Assembly: GCA_964036295.1 (NCBI GenBank)
Contig: OZ038472.1
Span: 12,520,068-12,584,067, forward strand
Length of the DNA stretch: 64,000 nt
Direction: 5' to 3'
Source of the DNA: Plumapathes pennacea
Taxonomy: Eukaryota; Cnidaria; Anthozoa; Antipatharia; Myriopathidae
The notes under the pieces are model-generated. The model did no database searches. It saw only the letters and a list, made by a program, of their open reading frames with translations, and was not told the origin of the DNA. The first letter of the stretch is position 1. Every line of letters begins with the position of its first letter. Position numbers and translations under genes: made by a program. Of the stretch, positions 10,020 through 21,170 are shown one piece after another.

Positions 10020-11208
10020 TTTGATGTACTATTGAATAAAGTGAAAAGATAAATTTATCAGTCAACAATTGGTCTACATTTGGTAAAATTGTTGAATGCA
10101 TAATATCACTTTTCGATTCAAATCTACACTACGACTAAAAATCACAAAGGAAATTTCTTCACCAATAGAGGGAGAGCGGTAGGGGAAACTTCCCACTTAA
10201 AAACAACTCCTGTTAAAACAAGCCATATAATAACACGCTAAAATCACTCTAACATATGTAATAAATAGAAATCAATAACTAAAAAATGTGCTTAATCCAA
10301 CAAAGCAGTCTATCACATAACAAAATACATACACTGCAGTAAATGATAACTAGTGCGTGCATGTTTTTTTTTTTTTTGTTTTTTTTTTTTGTTTTTTTTT
10401 TTTTGTTTAACAATCCTCATACACATGTGCATTTTTTGCACGCACTTGCTATGCATACTGGGAATAACCAAAGCCAGAGGGCTGGTACTGAGATGATGTA
10501 TGGTAGACTCAAAATGTACAGAGGCAAAATCAACAGTTTCATTAAAAGAAACGAAGCTCAAACTTTAAAAACCTTTGGTCCTGGTAGCGATGTTTTCAAC
10601 CCTTTCAACCCTTCTGTTTTCTTACTCACAAGAAAGGTACATTATATTTTGCTCTGATTAAACTAAAAGATTGTGAAAATTCCTATTGCGAGTAAAAGAG
10701 GGAAATGATTAAATATCGCATTTCCAAAGTTGTCAACCTGTATCCCTCTGAAAGTAGAATAAAATGACGTAAGTGAAGTGATCGCAACTACAAGAGTCGC
10801 TCGTCAAGCCCCAGCCGCGTTTCTTTAATAAAAAAACTTGGTTTTCTTTAAAATCAGGAAACCCGCAGTTGTTACCGGTTAGGGTGGTACAAATAAATGT
10901 TCAATATACTTGTTCAAACAAAAACGCTCGAAATTAAAGTATCAGTAATAACAAAATTATAACGACAATAAAATACATAGGAGAGAGGCTCTGTTCATAA
11001 AGTCAAGTTACGTCTAAAAGGCGTGGGAAGTTTTGGGCCGAAATTCATGTGTCTTCCACAGAAGTAAAGGAGTTTTCTGATAGTGTCCAACTAAATACAA
11101 AAGTACTTTATACCTGACTGAAAACCGTTCTGCCGCCTGCCACTGATAGCGGGCACAATAAATTTAGTGCATAGAACACAGTCTAGAAATTGTGATAGTT
11201 ATTCTTAC
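10020..11208 (-). other. First intron (5' UTR) of the 10.0 kb gene
   Basis: Runs between the leader-exon donor at 11208 (GTAAGA) and the acceptor at 10029. Contains a T-rich tract at 10361-10408. No gene is seen in it. Confidence 0.55.
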
Positions 11209-11346
11209 CGTTTGGTTTCTTCGCTTGGTTTCTTTTTGATTGAAAGCTTCTTGGGTGCAGGATATGCAGCTTCGAAGTCGGTCCAGAAATGGTAAAGAGA
11301 GTGATCAGGGCGTTATTTTTATGAGGTGAATCTGGCGTCCTATTGG
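11209..11346 (-). promoter_or_regulatory. Promoter and leader exon of the 10.0 kb gene
   Basis: On the minus strand a CCAAT box (11342-11346) precedes a TATA-like CATAAAAATAA (11313-11323). The leader exon ends at 11209 with donor GTAAGA. The gene start lies 1.18 kb further along the same strand. Confidence 0.6.
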
Positions 11347-11654
11347 TTATCCCGAAATAGAAAGATTGACACAAAATTGTACACAGTTGTTTTCAACTTT
11401 AGGATGTGGATATATCGAATGTCAAAATGAACGTGTTTTTATAACTAACGTGCCCCAGACTATAATACGAGTCAGCACATTTTTAGCAACATTCAGCATA
11501 TCCACAGTAATGTCGCGTTTGCGTTTCCCGCCTCCTCACAGATCCAGGCAAATAAATAGGAAAAAACTAGCATGCACTGGGAGCAGTCCATAGGCACCAA
11601 AATGTTATTATCTTACGCGAAAATAGAATCCTCAGTCTCCTTACTGACATTTCA
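11347..11654. other. Promoter-proximal spacer
   Basis: Conserved between all promoter copies and their satellite arrays, for example inverted at 17270-17760. Contains a 'gatatatcgaatg' stretch and an 'ataatacgagtcag' stretch. No coding sequence. Confidence 0.4.
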
Positions 11655-12640
11655 GTGTCTTGACTAGTAGCTAAGCAATTAACCACCTTGTTTTGCCTTG
11701 GCGCCTCATTTGTAATGCTGCTTTGGCCTAGAGGTAATTGAGTGTGTGATGTTTTGGAGAAGTATCTCCATATAGCCGAATATTCAGTCACCTTTAATTC
11801 TGGTTTTCACTATCGGCAGAAGGCACAGAAGAACTAGTGAAAACCAACGCGACGATAGTGAAAGCACAAACACAAGAACCTAATGGCGGGAGCATAAGAA
11901 AATGAAAATGTTTCATTTTTTTTTATGCCAAAGCTTACATGCTTGTGTATCGAGATCCTTACACTTTCATCTGGTCCAAGTAGTTGCTATAGCCAGTATT
12001 GGAACACCCGGCTTTCTCTGGCTTGGTGCCTTATTTGTAACGCTGTTCGGCAGGCGCCAAACACTTGGGTTCACCAGCACGTTTTACTTCAGTGTGTGAT
12101 GTTTGGGACAGCTATCTCTATAAAACAGCCTTTTCTGTCACATTTAAGCCTGGTTTTACCTGTAAACATGCGCACAGCACAGGAACCTTAAATAAAAACG
12201 TTTCCTTTTCTTGTGCCATTGCCTATAATATGCTAATGTATCGATATTCTTATAATTTCATTTAGTCCAACAACTTGCAGGGCAGTATTGGAACACCTTC
12301 CTCTTTCTTGGTGTATTTGTAGTGCTGTTTGACGATCGCCAAACCCTTGGGTTATTCAGCAAATTACTTCAAGGTGTGATGTTTTGAAAACTATATCTCT
12401 ATACAAAAAAAACTATTATTCTCTCTCGCTTAATCCTGTTTATTTTGCTAGAGACATATGCACACGTATATAGGAACCTCGTGCAGGAGCATAAGACTAT
12501 AAGAACATTTCCATTTTCTTATGCTAAATTGTCTCAATATTTTGTATACTTCTATCTAGTCCATTTAGTTGCTGGGAAATTGGAGTGTCTTTTCTTTGTC
12601 GCCAAACGTTTTGATTATTCAGCAAGTTACTTCAGACCTC
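11655..12640 (+). repeat. Satellite-like tandem array (~290 bp monomers)
   Basis: Landmarks at about 11665, 11975, 12265 and 12556 give steps of about 290-310 bp. Orientation is opposite to the array at 16.1 kb, and a degraded further monomer lies near 13065. Confidence 0.7.
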
Positions 12641-13263
12641 CATTATAAATATTCAGTCGCCTTTATAATAGATAAATTCCTTTTTGCCATCATTGATACG
12701 GATCATGGAATAACACAAGAACGTATACGTAATGCAAGACATTTTAGCGTTTCCGCGATGCAATGAAAAATACTTGTCATTTGTGAACAGCGAATTTTCG
12801 ACAAATTTCTCAACCCAGTTGATTTCACTGAAAAAAAAAATAGATATGGCCTTACAGAAAAACAAAAAAATTAGATATGGTACAGAGCGCACGTGCCAGG
12901 CATCAAACCTGATTCTTAATATTAGTTATTGCGGCTTTTTCTATTTCGTATGAAAGAAATAAGAACACTTGTTGGCCAGTTATGCGGAATCATATCAGCA
13001 CTTGGGAATTTCAACGAACGCTCCAGATGCATGACTGTAGAAATATTATATTTGGATATATGAACTTGCCAGTTTTCACTGTTGCTGGGCAATTCATTTG
13101 CGCGTTTTCTCTTGTTTTATGCAGTATACGTGATCACTTTTCAAAGTCGCCAAGCGTAGATCTGTTATATATTTATACGTACAATGGAATACGCCTAGCC
13201 ACTCGGAGAGATACACAGTTTTGCCCCCATGTCGGTGTGGAGGAGTAAAACGTATAATGTATA

Positions 13264-13377
13264 AACGTGAGGCTGGTGTTTACATGCCGATCAGCTTTAA
13301 GAATATTCGCATACAACACGCAAAACGTCAGACCACATTCTTTAATGAGTGACCCAGATCCACACCAACCTCACGTT
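13264..13377. mobile_element. 114 bp MITE
   Basis: AACGTGAGG...CCTCACGTT termini, with an interior shorter than the 120 bp form. Confidence 0.7.
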
Positions 13378-14540
13378 CAAACATCAGTGACAATGGTGCG
13401 CCATGTTTGTGCAGAAAAACATATCAATACCGAAATACATATTACTCGTTGATTGTTACAAGTATCCCCACATACAAGGTTTTCTTTGGTTTCCAACAGA
13501 GAGGAAACAACTCATTCTGAGGAGAAATTAATCCATTTCCTTATTATTATTCGCGCGCATGCTGAGTCAGCATCTGATAAACTATTTCCGTATGTATACG
13601 TATGCCAATTTTCGCGGGTACAAATACAAGTTTTCTTATTCCACACTTGATTTCATTATTAAACTATTTTCATCGCCAGCTCTTCTATTTGCCAGTTTTT
13701 AGGAAATAAAATTCAGTGCACGATCAAAATAAAGATATATTTTTATTATTATCTTCGCCCAGTTTATATGCAGAGTATCTGCAACAGCTGCGAGTCAATT
13801 ACTGCGGGTATTCACTAGTACTGCGGGATATTTGGTTGCGTCGTCAGCGGTTCTTTTACGTCCCCGTGCTTATTATTAGAGACGGGCCCACCATTTACGG
13901 GATCATCCGAGCCACGAGTAGAGAACCAGGTTTTTACACCAGTTTTTTTACTGACCCCCCGAGTCACCTGCGCCCTCGGCGTGCAAGGCGATCGTGCTGA
14001 CCGCCGTCTGGCCTCGGTGTATTTCACCGATGTATTGCAAATATACTTAGAACTTTCTAGAAGCATCAACATAGATAATATTCATCCCAACAGACGTCTT
14101 TTTGACCGAGACATGTTGGAAAGAAGCTGAAAATGGAAATTGCAATATTCACTTTCACCCTTTTACTCCCAAGCTCAAAGTACAGACTTTCCCAAATTTT
14201 TAAGGAGAAAATATATTGGCGGTGTAGTGAGAATTGTGACAGCTAAATCATTTTTTTTATATACCTGAGCAACTATTAGGTGGCAAATCCTTCATACTGT
14301 AGATATTATCTGGTGAAGGACCGAAGGAGAAATTTGAAGTTGATCACTCTTGGGAGTGAGATGTTTAAAATAAAATATTACTATTCATCGAATTCACTGA
14401 TAAACAAGGGTGTAAACTAGATGGTACTTTGACAACAAGTGATCTGCTTCTGAAGTTGGAATGCCGGTAAGAAGCACTCAAAAGTCTTAGGTATCTCTTA
14501 ATAACATCATACATTATTACTAGCTCAACTACCCAAGCGA
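13378..14540. other. Repeat-rich spacer, no gene recognised
   Basis: Contains a GC-richer segment at about 13850-14010 that resembles interspersed repeats and recurs at 26150-26370, 42950-43130 and 55240-55430. A segment at 14150-14350 ('actcccaagctcaaag', 'agtgagaattgtgacagctaaatc') recurs near 26480, 29000, 43260, 55560 and 58050. No promoter or exon is supported. Confidence 0.4.
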
Positions 14541-14965
14541 ATTTAGAGTGACTCCGTTGTAACTTCGGGCGCGCTCGTTCTTGACAAACTTTGGATCATA
14601 CCTTTTTGGATTTAACGCGGTTCCTATAAAACAATTAGCATCATCTTTTGCGGCCGTATATGGCTTTGAATTGGAGAAATAGTTGTTAGAATATAAGCTA
14701 CTCAAACAACTTAGGCGAAGCTGACGAGCTGTGTTGTTTATGAATACGAAATGAGCACGTATGGCCTTTCTTCGAAGAATTCGAACCCCAGAAGGAAGCC
14801 GAGTGATATGCGAGCCGGCGTCCCCAGGAGGAGAGAGAAGTTGTTGGATGCATTAGGGCAATGTTTTGAGCCACTTTCTTGGGATGTCCCAGAGCACCAC
14901 CAACTCCAACACGAACACCACACAGCATGCACGAACATGAACCGCCTCAATGACTTTTTTGCCAA
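14541..14965 (-). other. Unidentified exon-like frame, frameshifted in unit A
   Basis: Same sequence as the 114-codon frame at 43639-43983. Here a small insertion in 'ctcaaacaactt' (unit B has ctcagcaactt) shifts the frame near 14709. No family recognised. Confidence 0.3.
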
Positions 14966-15025
14966 ATGGTGATTTGTGTCATCGTAAGAAACTTATATCT
15001 TGTCATTTTATTGCAGTTCATCAAA

Positions 15026-15654
15026 ATGAATATGAAGTCTTTGTTTGTCTGCCTGTTGATGGTTTTTGCAGTGAGGGGATGATTTGTGTCCGACACTATG
15101 GCAAGGTATACTTCGTCTCCTTTGAACGTAAAAATATATTGACGATAATTTTTAGGTACAACACTAATTATTAAATGAACAATACTTTACATCTTTTCTC
15201 AATAAACAGATAAAGACTGTTATTTTGCTGGGGGCGGATGTTGTGTGGAAGTTAATCAGTGCCCGCCGAAAATGCGCATTGACGATCTTTGTGACAAAAA
15301 CAGGCCCCCGCAATGCTGTTATGGTAATATCAGTTTTCTTTGGGAAATTTTATTTGAGAATACCTGTATCTCTTTCTTTATTTCTTGGGACCCATTTGAT
15401 GGCTTGATCACAGTTTAACCATTTTTGACCCCCAAGCACAAAGTCCAACTACTCCCGGTTTTTTAAGATGAAACAAAGAAACTGAACGAGTGATGCAGTG
15501 AGAAACTGAAGGAGAAAATTAGTGTTGGTCACTCTTGGGAGGCCAATAAATGATCGAACCTGGGCCGTCACTATCATTACTGATCGACTAGCGCCGTAAG
15601 AAAATTATTACATGAAACCTTTGATTCTCTTTTCCTTTTACAGGCATCTCATAA
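15026..15654 (+). pseudogene. Frameshifted defensin-like peptide gene (lineage H, unit A)
   Basis: Same three-exon layout as the intact gene at 44145: exon 1 15026-15105, exon 2 15210-15323, exon 3 15644-15654. Exon 1 is 80 nt against 79 nt in the intact copy. The extra base lies just after the signal-peptide core and brings an in-frame TGA before the first mature cysteine. The downstream exons keep good splice sites and cysteine codons. Compared with the intact copy, exon 2 has six substitutions that change four amino acids and none that are silent. Loss looks recent. Translation from a later ATG would lack the signal peptide. Confidence 0.75.
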
Positions 15655-16139
15655 GAGCACCGCGACCTCACGTTACACCTCGAAATTTAAGGCCGGTCAA
15701 AATTTAAATGAAGCTGTTCTCCACAGTTTAATGTTATGGAAATTAAAGTAGAATGTTTTCTGTTACCAGACTTTGTACTATATAGTTTGTTCTACTTAAC
15801 GTCTTTTTAGGCCTTCTTGTGTTTCTTTCCTTTTCTGCTGTTTAAAAAACCACACTTGCATGGGGTTTATAATATGATACATCATCGTTACCAGGCTCAA
15901 TAATCTCTTGTCCGGCTTTACCCAGCCCCACACCCTCCCCCCCTCCCTTCCCCCACCCCCACCCCCTCCACTTTTGCACTGAACTGAAATGCCAAAGAAG
16001 AATTAAGACGTGCATGTGGTGCATCTTGAAAAGTGTACCACTGAATTTTCTGATAGAAAAATGCATACATTGATTAACAGATCTACGTTTGGCGACTTTG
16101 CAAAGTGATCATGTATTCAGCACAAACAAGAGGAAACGC
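15655..16139. other. 3' flank of the lineage H gene
   Basis: Includes a C-rich low-complexity tract at about 15927-15969 and no further gene. Confidence 0.4.
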
Positions 16140-17260
16140 GCAAAATGAATTACCTAGCAACGATGAAAACTGGCAAGTTCATATATCCAGTATAATATAA
16201 AAGTGATTCAGTATTTTTAATAGAAATGGCTGGCCAAAACACAACACAGTGAAGTACTGAACTTGCTGAATTATCCAAGGGTTTGGCGACAAAGAAAAGA
16301 CACTCAATTTGCCCAGCAACTAATTGGACTGGATGAAAATATACAGAGTATTGACACAATTTAGCATAAGGAAATAGAAATGTTTCTATTTTCTTATGTT
16401 CTTACATAAGATTTCTGTGCTTGTGCGTTTGTCTCTGGTAAAAAAACAGGATTAGGTTGAGAAAATAGCATTTCTTTTTGTACAGAGATAGCTTTCCAAA
16501 ACAGCACACACTTGAATAACTTGCTGAATAACTCAAGCGTTTGGTTGCTGTCGAACAGCGTTACAAATAAGGCCACCGAGTCAGGGAAAGGCGTTCCAAT
16601 ATTGCCCAGCAACTAGTTGGACTAGATGAAAGAGTGAGAATATTGAGACATGCATTAGCATAAGAAAGTGGACGTTGTTTTTATTTTCTTATAATCCTGC
16701 ATAAGATTCCTGTGTTTGTGCGCATGCCAATAGCAAAAACCAGCCTTAACTGTGCCGACAGAATAGGATTTTTTATAGAGATAGGTTTCCAAAACATCAC
16801 ACACTGAAGTAACTTGCTAAATAACCTTAAGCGTTTGGCGCCTGCCGAACAGCATTACAAATAAGGCACCAAGCCAGAGAAAGGTGTTCCAATATTGCCA
16901 AGCAACTAGTTGGACTAGATGAAAGTGTAAGAACTTAGTTCGATACATAAGCTTTGGCAAAAAGGGATGAAACTTTGCCATTTTCGTATGCTCCGGCATA
17001 CTAAAAGTTCTAGTTGTGCTTGTGCTTCCACTTGCGTCACGTTGGTTTACACTACTGAGCGCATAAAGTTTTTTTGTGCCTTATGTCACTAGTGAAGGCC
17101 AAAATCAATGGTGACTTAAATTTTGGCTATATGGCTATACAGTCTCCAAAAACATTGTAACTTGCTGAAAGACCAAAGTAACTGTGGGCCACTGCACCGT
17201 TACAAATAAAGCGCCAAGGCAAAGAAAGGCGTTTAAATTGCCTAGCAACTAGTAGGCACT
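16140..17260 (-). repeat. Satellite-like tandem array (~293 bp monomers)
   Basis: The clearest array. 'GCAACTAGTTGGACTAGATG' or variants lie near 16310, 16602, 16895 and 17238, with an internally deleted monomer starting near 16150. Confidence 0.75.
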
Positions 17261-17777
17261 GAAATACCAATAAGAGAGCTGTGAATTACTTCTACCCATT
17301 TTTTATTTTCGCGTAAGTTAATGATATTGCCAATGAACTGTTTCCAGTGCGTACTAGTTTTTCTATATATTTGCCTGGATCGGTGAGGAGGAGGGAAGCG
17401 CAAATGTGACAGTACTGTGGATATGCTGAATGTTGCTAAAAATGTGCTGACCGTAGTCTGGGGCTTCATTTTGGCATTCGATATATCCAGGATTCTATTT
17501 TCGCGTAAGATAATAACATTTTGGTGGCTATGGACTGCTCCCAGTGCATGCTAGTTTTTTTCTATTTATTTGCCTGAATCTGTGAGAAGGAGAGAAACAC
17601 AAACGTGATATTACTGTGGATATGCTGAATGTTGCTAAAAATGTGCTGACTCGTATTATAGCCTGGGGCCCACTAGCTATAAAAACACATTTATTTTAGC
17701 ATTCGATATATCCATATTAACCTAAATTTGAAAACAATGGTGTACAATTTTGTGTCAATCATTCTATTTCGGGCTAA
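17261..17777. other. Promoter-proximal spacer with duplicated segment
   Basis: The segment around 17300-17480 is repeated at 17500-17730 (both with 'gatatgctgaatgttgctaaaaatgtgctgac'), a local tandem duplication upstream of the promoter. The same duplication is present at 46420-46830. Confidence 0.5.
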
Positions 17778-17916
17778 CCAATAGGACGCCAGACTGACCC
17801 CATAAAAATAACGCCCTGATTACTCTCTTTACCATTTCTGGACCGACTGCGAAGCTGCATATCCTGCACCCGAGAAAACTTCAATCAAAAAGAAACCAAA
17901 CGAAGTAAACCAAACG
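17778..17916 (+). promoter_or_regulatory. Promoter and leader exon of the 18.6 kb gene
   Basis: CCAAT box 17778-17782, TATA-like CATAAAAATA 17801-17810, leader exon from about 17835 to 17916, donor GTGAGA at 17917. The 651 bp first intron ends at the tcaatag acceptor at 18567, nine bases before the start codon. Confidence 0.65.
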
Positions 17917-18576
17917 GTGAGAACTGAATTTTGATTTTTTTAATCATTCTATAACTATCGCAATTTTGAGAGTATTCCTTGCAATTTCTTGTGTGTACCA
18001 AGACCCGGCTATTAATGGCAGGCGGCAGTTCTAATGTCCATAATCAAAGCAAGGGCTCGTCTTGTGAATTACATTCAAAGTTGAACATTACCCACTAAAA
18101 TTACTTGTGTCGTGGTCATAGAGAGTGAGTATTTAACAAGTTTTGAAGGTAGTTGCAGATGGACAGCAGTTCTAAATAAATAAATAAATAAAAAGTCGTT
18201 CAAAACAAGTCACGTATACACTAGATTTTATCCACGGGGATTGCAGTCTTTGTACTGTTTTGTTATATTTTTTAGACTGTTTCGTGGGACTGACCACATT
18301 TATTAGTTATTATTCTATATATATTATTTATGTTAGAGTGATTTTAGAGTGTTATTCTATAGCTTGTTTTAACAGGAATTGCTTTTAAGTGGGATTTGAG
18401 TTTCCCCTACTGCTCTCCCTCTACTGGTGAAGAATTATCCTTTGTGATTTTTTAGTAGTAGTAACTCGTAGTTTTGAATCGAAAAGTGATAATAAACATT
18501 AAACATTTATAAGCAGACTTTGCCAATTGTTTAACTGATAAATTTATCTTTTCACATTATTCAATAGCTCATCAAA

Positions 18577-18984
18577 ATGAATGCAAGGATTTTCATTTAC
18601 CTGTTGCTGGTCTGTGTGGGTACTACTGCCGCACAAGGTACAGTTTCTCCATACGAAAATATTGGCGGTAATTATAAGTTTGAACACGTTGATTATTGCG
18701 TTAACAATATTGCATCTTCTCTTCGCCGGCAACAGATCAAGAATGTCAAAGTGAAGGTGGGTGTTGCCAATATGCTGGTACATTCTGCGGGAATGGTGAG
18801 ATTGGATATGGGTTCCCTCTTTGCCAAGATCCTCAGAGGCCCCTGTGCTGCGATGGTAATGTTGCCTTTATAATTATATTCTTGTTATACTCAATGACGT
18901 AATTGTCTTTGTTTGAGAACTCTTAATTGAAACTTTTCTTCTTCTTTATTAGTCTCATTTGATGGCTCAGCAATAACTTACTAG
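18577..18984 (+). CDS. Secreted beta-defensin-like cysteine-rich peptide (lineage G, acidic)
   Basis: Exon 1 (18577-18637) encodes a 20-residue signal peptide ending Thr-Thr-Ala-Ala-Gln. A 98 bp phase-1 intron leads to exon 2 (18736-18855), where the cysteines are C-x6-C-x6-C-x11-C-x7-CC plus one extra Cys just before the second, seven in all. Exon 3 (18953-18984), after a ttctttattag acceptor, adds a ten-residue tail and TAG, giving about 70 residues. The mature part is rich in Asp/Glu and net negative, unlike the minus-strand cationic relatives. Reading on through intron 1 changes the frame, so splicing is required. The orthologue at 47723 has identical exon 1 sequence but 15 of 39 exon 2 residues changed. 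Role inferred: secreted defence or venom-type peptide. Confidence 0.78.
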
Positions 18985-19783
18985 TTGAACTATATGGTTA
19001 ATTACAAACACACAAATGAACCTGGGCATCAACAGTGTTAAATGGGGGTTAGTGCATCAAAAAAGAACATTCACAAATTTTATTACCAGTGGTTAAAACT
19101 ATTCTACTCTTTCCACTTTTCAGGATGTAATTGAGGAGGACATGACTAAAACCAGATGTCTCGACGTATAGAGACACAAATCGAAAGGATTTGTTGAAAA
19201 AGCGGGTAGAAATTTAAGGGTTATAAACTTGAAACTGCGGCCGCAGTGTGTAATGGGAAAAAGAAATAAATGATTATCATCAGTTGAAAATCAAGGAGAT
19301 GTTTCCTTTGATGTGTCCTACTTAATATAACAAAGACAATGCCGTCTTACGGCCTTTTAGAGTTACTGTTGAAACAGTAAAAATGAAACTCGTACACTTT
19401 ATTATCCCTGGGGTGTATAATCTGACCACATATATTCTGCATCGTTTCCCGTATCCAGGTTCAAGACTCTTTTGTCAGTTTTTTACCCAACTCTGCACGT
19501 TCCTGATAATAGAGGAAGTCTGATAAATTAAATATTCCGTACGTATCCCAAGCCAGGGGTCTGAAACCCTTCGTCTTACACAGCTTATTAGCCAATCAGA
19601 ACGCGCGCAGTATCATAGTTGTTTTATAAAACGCCTTAATGAATTCCAGCTGCGATCACCCTCACACTTCCCGCAAAACCCTGAGCTTTTTACCTTTTTG
19701 AGGTAAAATAAATAAATGAATAAAAAATACAGTCTAATACCTAACCATGCGGAAAGCACTGTCACGTGGGCTTCTGAGCCCAC
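18985..19783 (+). other. 3' flank of the 18.6 kb gene
   Basis: Inverted counterpart of 37330-37900. Contains the tail conserved after all lineage G genes. No further gene. Confidence 0.4.
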
Positions 19784-19988
19784 AATGGCAAATGGTTTGA
19801 ACCCAGGAGTGTGAACAGTAGGTTGGTTGTGATCGTCCGGGTTAGAGTAGTCTCCAGAAAGACTGTTGTTGGTGACTGACGTTTCGACTACCTGAGCGGA
19901 AGTCATCTTCAGAGTCAAGTGAAAAGTATTCGTCAGATGGCGGTATATATGTCTCTGGTTGTAGAAGTGATTGGTCCGTTACGTCGGT

Positions 19989-21170
19989 CTATGGTTGGTC
20001 GAGTCGGCTTGGTTGTGTTTCGTTATTGGTTAGTTGATGTTCTTTTGTCCTGTTGATTAGTCTATTGTTCGTTCGGTTGCGTTTGATGTCATCTATCAGT
20101 CGTTTGTAAGGTGCCGGTAGTTGTTGGCATCTGTTGAGTGGTTTCCGTTCTAGGTTTGTGTACCAGCTTTCCAGTGTAAGTCGTTGGTAGTAGTTGGTAC
20201 TGTGGCTGATGCATTCAGCAGAGTCCCAGTTGATGTCGTGTTTAGTCTGTCGGTGGTGTTCAGAAATGTGATTTCTGATGTCGCCGTTTCTGGTAGCTCG
20301 TTTGTGTTCAGTAAGTCTCGTGTTCAGGTTTCTGCCAGTTTCACCGATGTAGGTGGCTTTGCAGTCAGTACAAGATATTCTGTATACTGTTCCCTGTCTG
20401 TTGATGGGTTCGTCTTTGTCCTTTACGTTGGTCAGTAAGTCGCGTAGAGTCGTGATGGGTTTGTGGGCTACCCGGATGTTGTAGGGTCGTAGAATACGTG
20501 CTATCGTCTCAGAGGTGCCTCTGATATACGGTAGTGTGGCCAAGGTCAATGGAGTTGTGTCGTTAGCGGTTTCGTTGTCGGTAGTCTCGTTGGGTGCGGT
20601 GTTCTTGTGAGTGTTGCGTTTGACAAAGTTAGGGTCGTAGTCGTTCTTCTGGAAAACGCGTTCCAGGTGTCGGGTCTCGTTAAGTAAGTCGTCGGGAGAG
20701 TCACAAAGTAGTTGCGCTCGTTTCGTCAGCGTTCTGATCGTGGTGGCCTTGTGTGAAGTAGGGTTGTAAGAAGTCTGGTCAAGTAGTCTGTCAGTGTGCG
20801 TTGGTTTTCTGTAGACTGTAGTTCGTAGCCTGTCGTTGTCGTGGCTCACGAGGCAATCTAATAACGGAAGTTTTCCGTTGTCTTCGATTTCCTTAGTGAA
20901 CTGTATGTCAGGGTTTTGGTCGTTCAGGTGTTTGTGGAAGGAGTCAATGTCGTCTTTGTGTACAGCAGTAAACGTATCGTCAACGTATCGTAGCCAGAGA
21001 GGCAGCGTTTGTTCGTAGGCTGCAAGGGCGCGTTCTTCGATGTGTTGCATCACAATTTCTGCTACAATAACAGAGACCGGTGAACCCATTGCTGTTCCGT
21101 GTAGTTGTCGGTAGTGTTTTCCGTTGTACTGGAAGTACGTGGAAGTCAAGCATAGAGTTAGTAACTCCAT
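19989..21170 (-). CDS. Penelope-like element: RT palm/thumb and GIY-YIG endonuclease
   Basis: 393-codon frame. Residues 22-33 (Gln-Leu-His-Gly-Thr-Ala-Met-Gly-Ser-Pro-Val-Ser) and Tyr-Val-Asp-Asp at 62-65 are RT catalytic blocks, and Arg-Lys-Pro-Thr-His-Thr-Asp at 121-127 is typical of Penelope elements. The GIY-YIG domain starts near 261 (Thr-Val-Tyr) with Tyr-Ile-Gly-Glu-Thr-Gly-Arg at 274-280, and a Cys-x2-Cys at 267-270 fits the zinc-binding linker of endonuclease-bearing Penelope elements. The frame opens abruptly in mid-RT, because part of the palm between this frame and the next is deleted. Confidence 0.9.
   Translation of the reverse strand: MELLTLCLTSTYFQYNGKHYRQLHGTAMGSPVSVIVAEIVMQHIEERALAAYEQTLPLWLRYVDDTFTAVHKDDIDSFHKHLNDQNPDIQFTKEIEDNGKLPLLDCLVSHDNDRLRTTVYRKPTHTDRLLDQTSYNPTSHKATTIRTLTKRAQLLCDSPDDLLNETRHLERVFQKNDYDPNFVKRNTHKNTAPNETTDNETANDTTPLTLATLPYIRGTSETIARILRPYNIRVAHKPITTLRDLLTNVKDKDEPINRQGTVYRISCTDCKATYIGETGRNLNTRLTEHKRATRNGDIRNHISEHHRQTKHDINWDSAECISHSTNYYQRLTLESWYTNLERKPLNRCQQLPAPYKRLIDDIKRNRTNNRLINRTKEHQLTNNETQPSRLDQP

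Noticed and set aside
11902..12648. Many 60-90 codon frames over the satellite arrays (also near 1087-1543, 16150-16999, 24803, 30267, 45268-46117, 53864)
   Set aside because: They recur only because the monomers repeat; starts and stops shift between copies and no domain is present.
18577..18873. 98-codon single-exon reading of the 18.6 kb gene
   Set aside because: It runs through the intron into the wrong frame and loses the cysteine pattern; the spliced model restores the family spacing.
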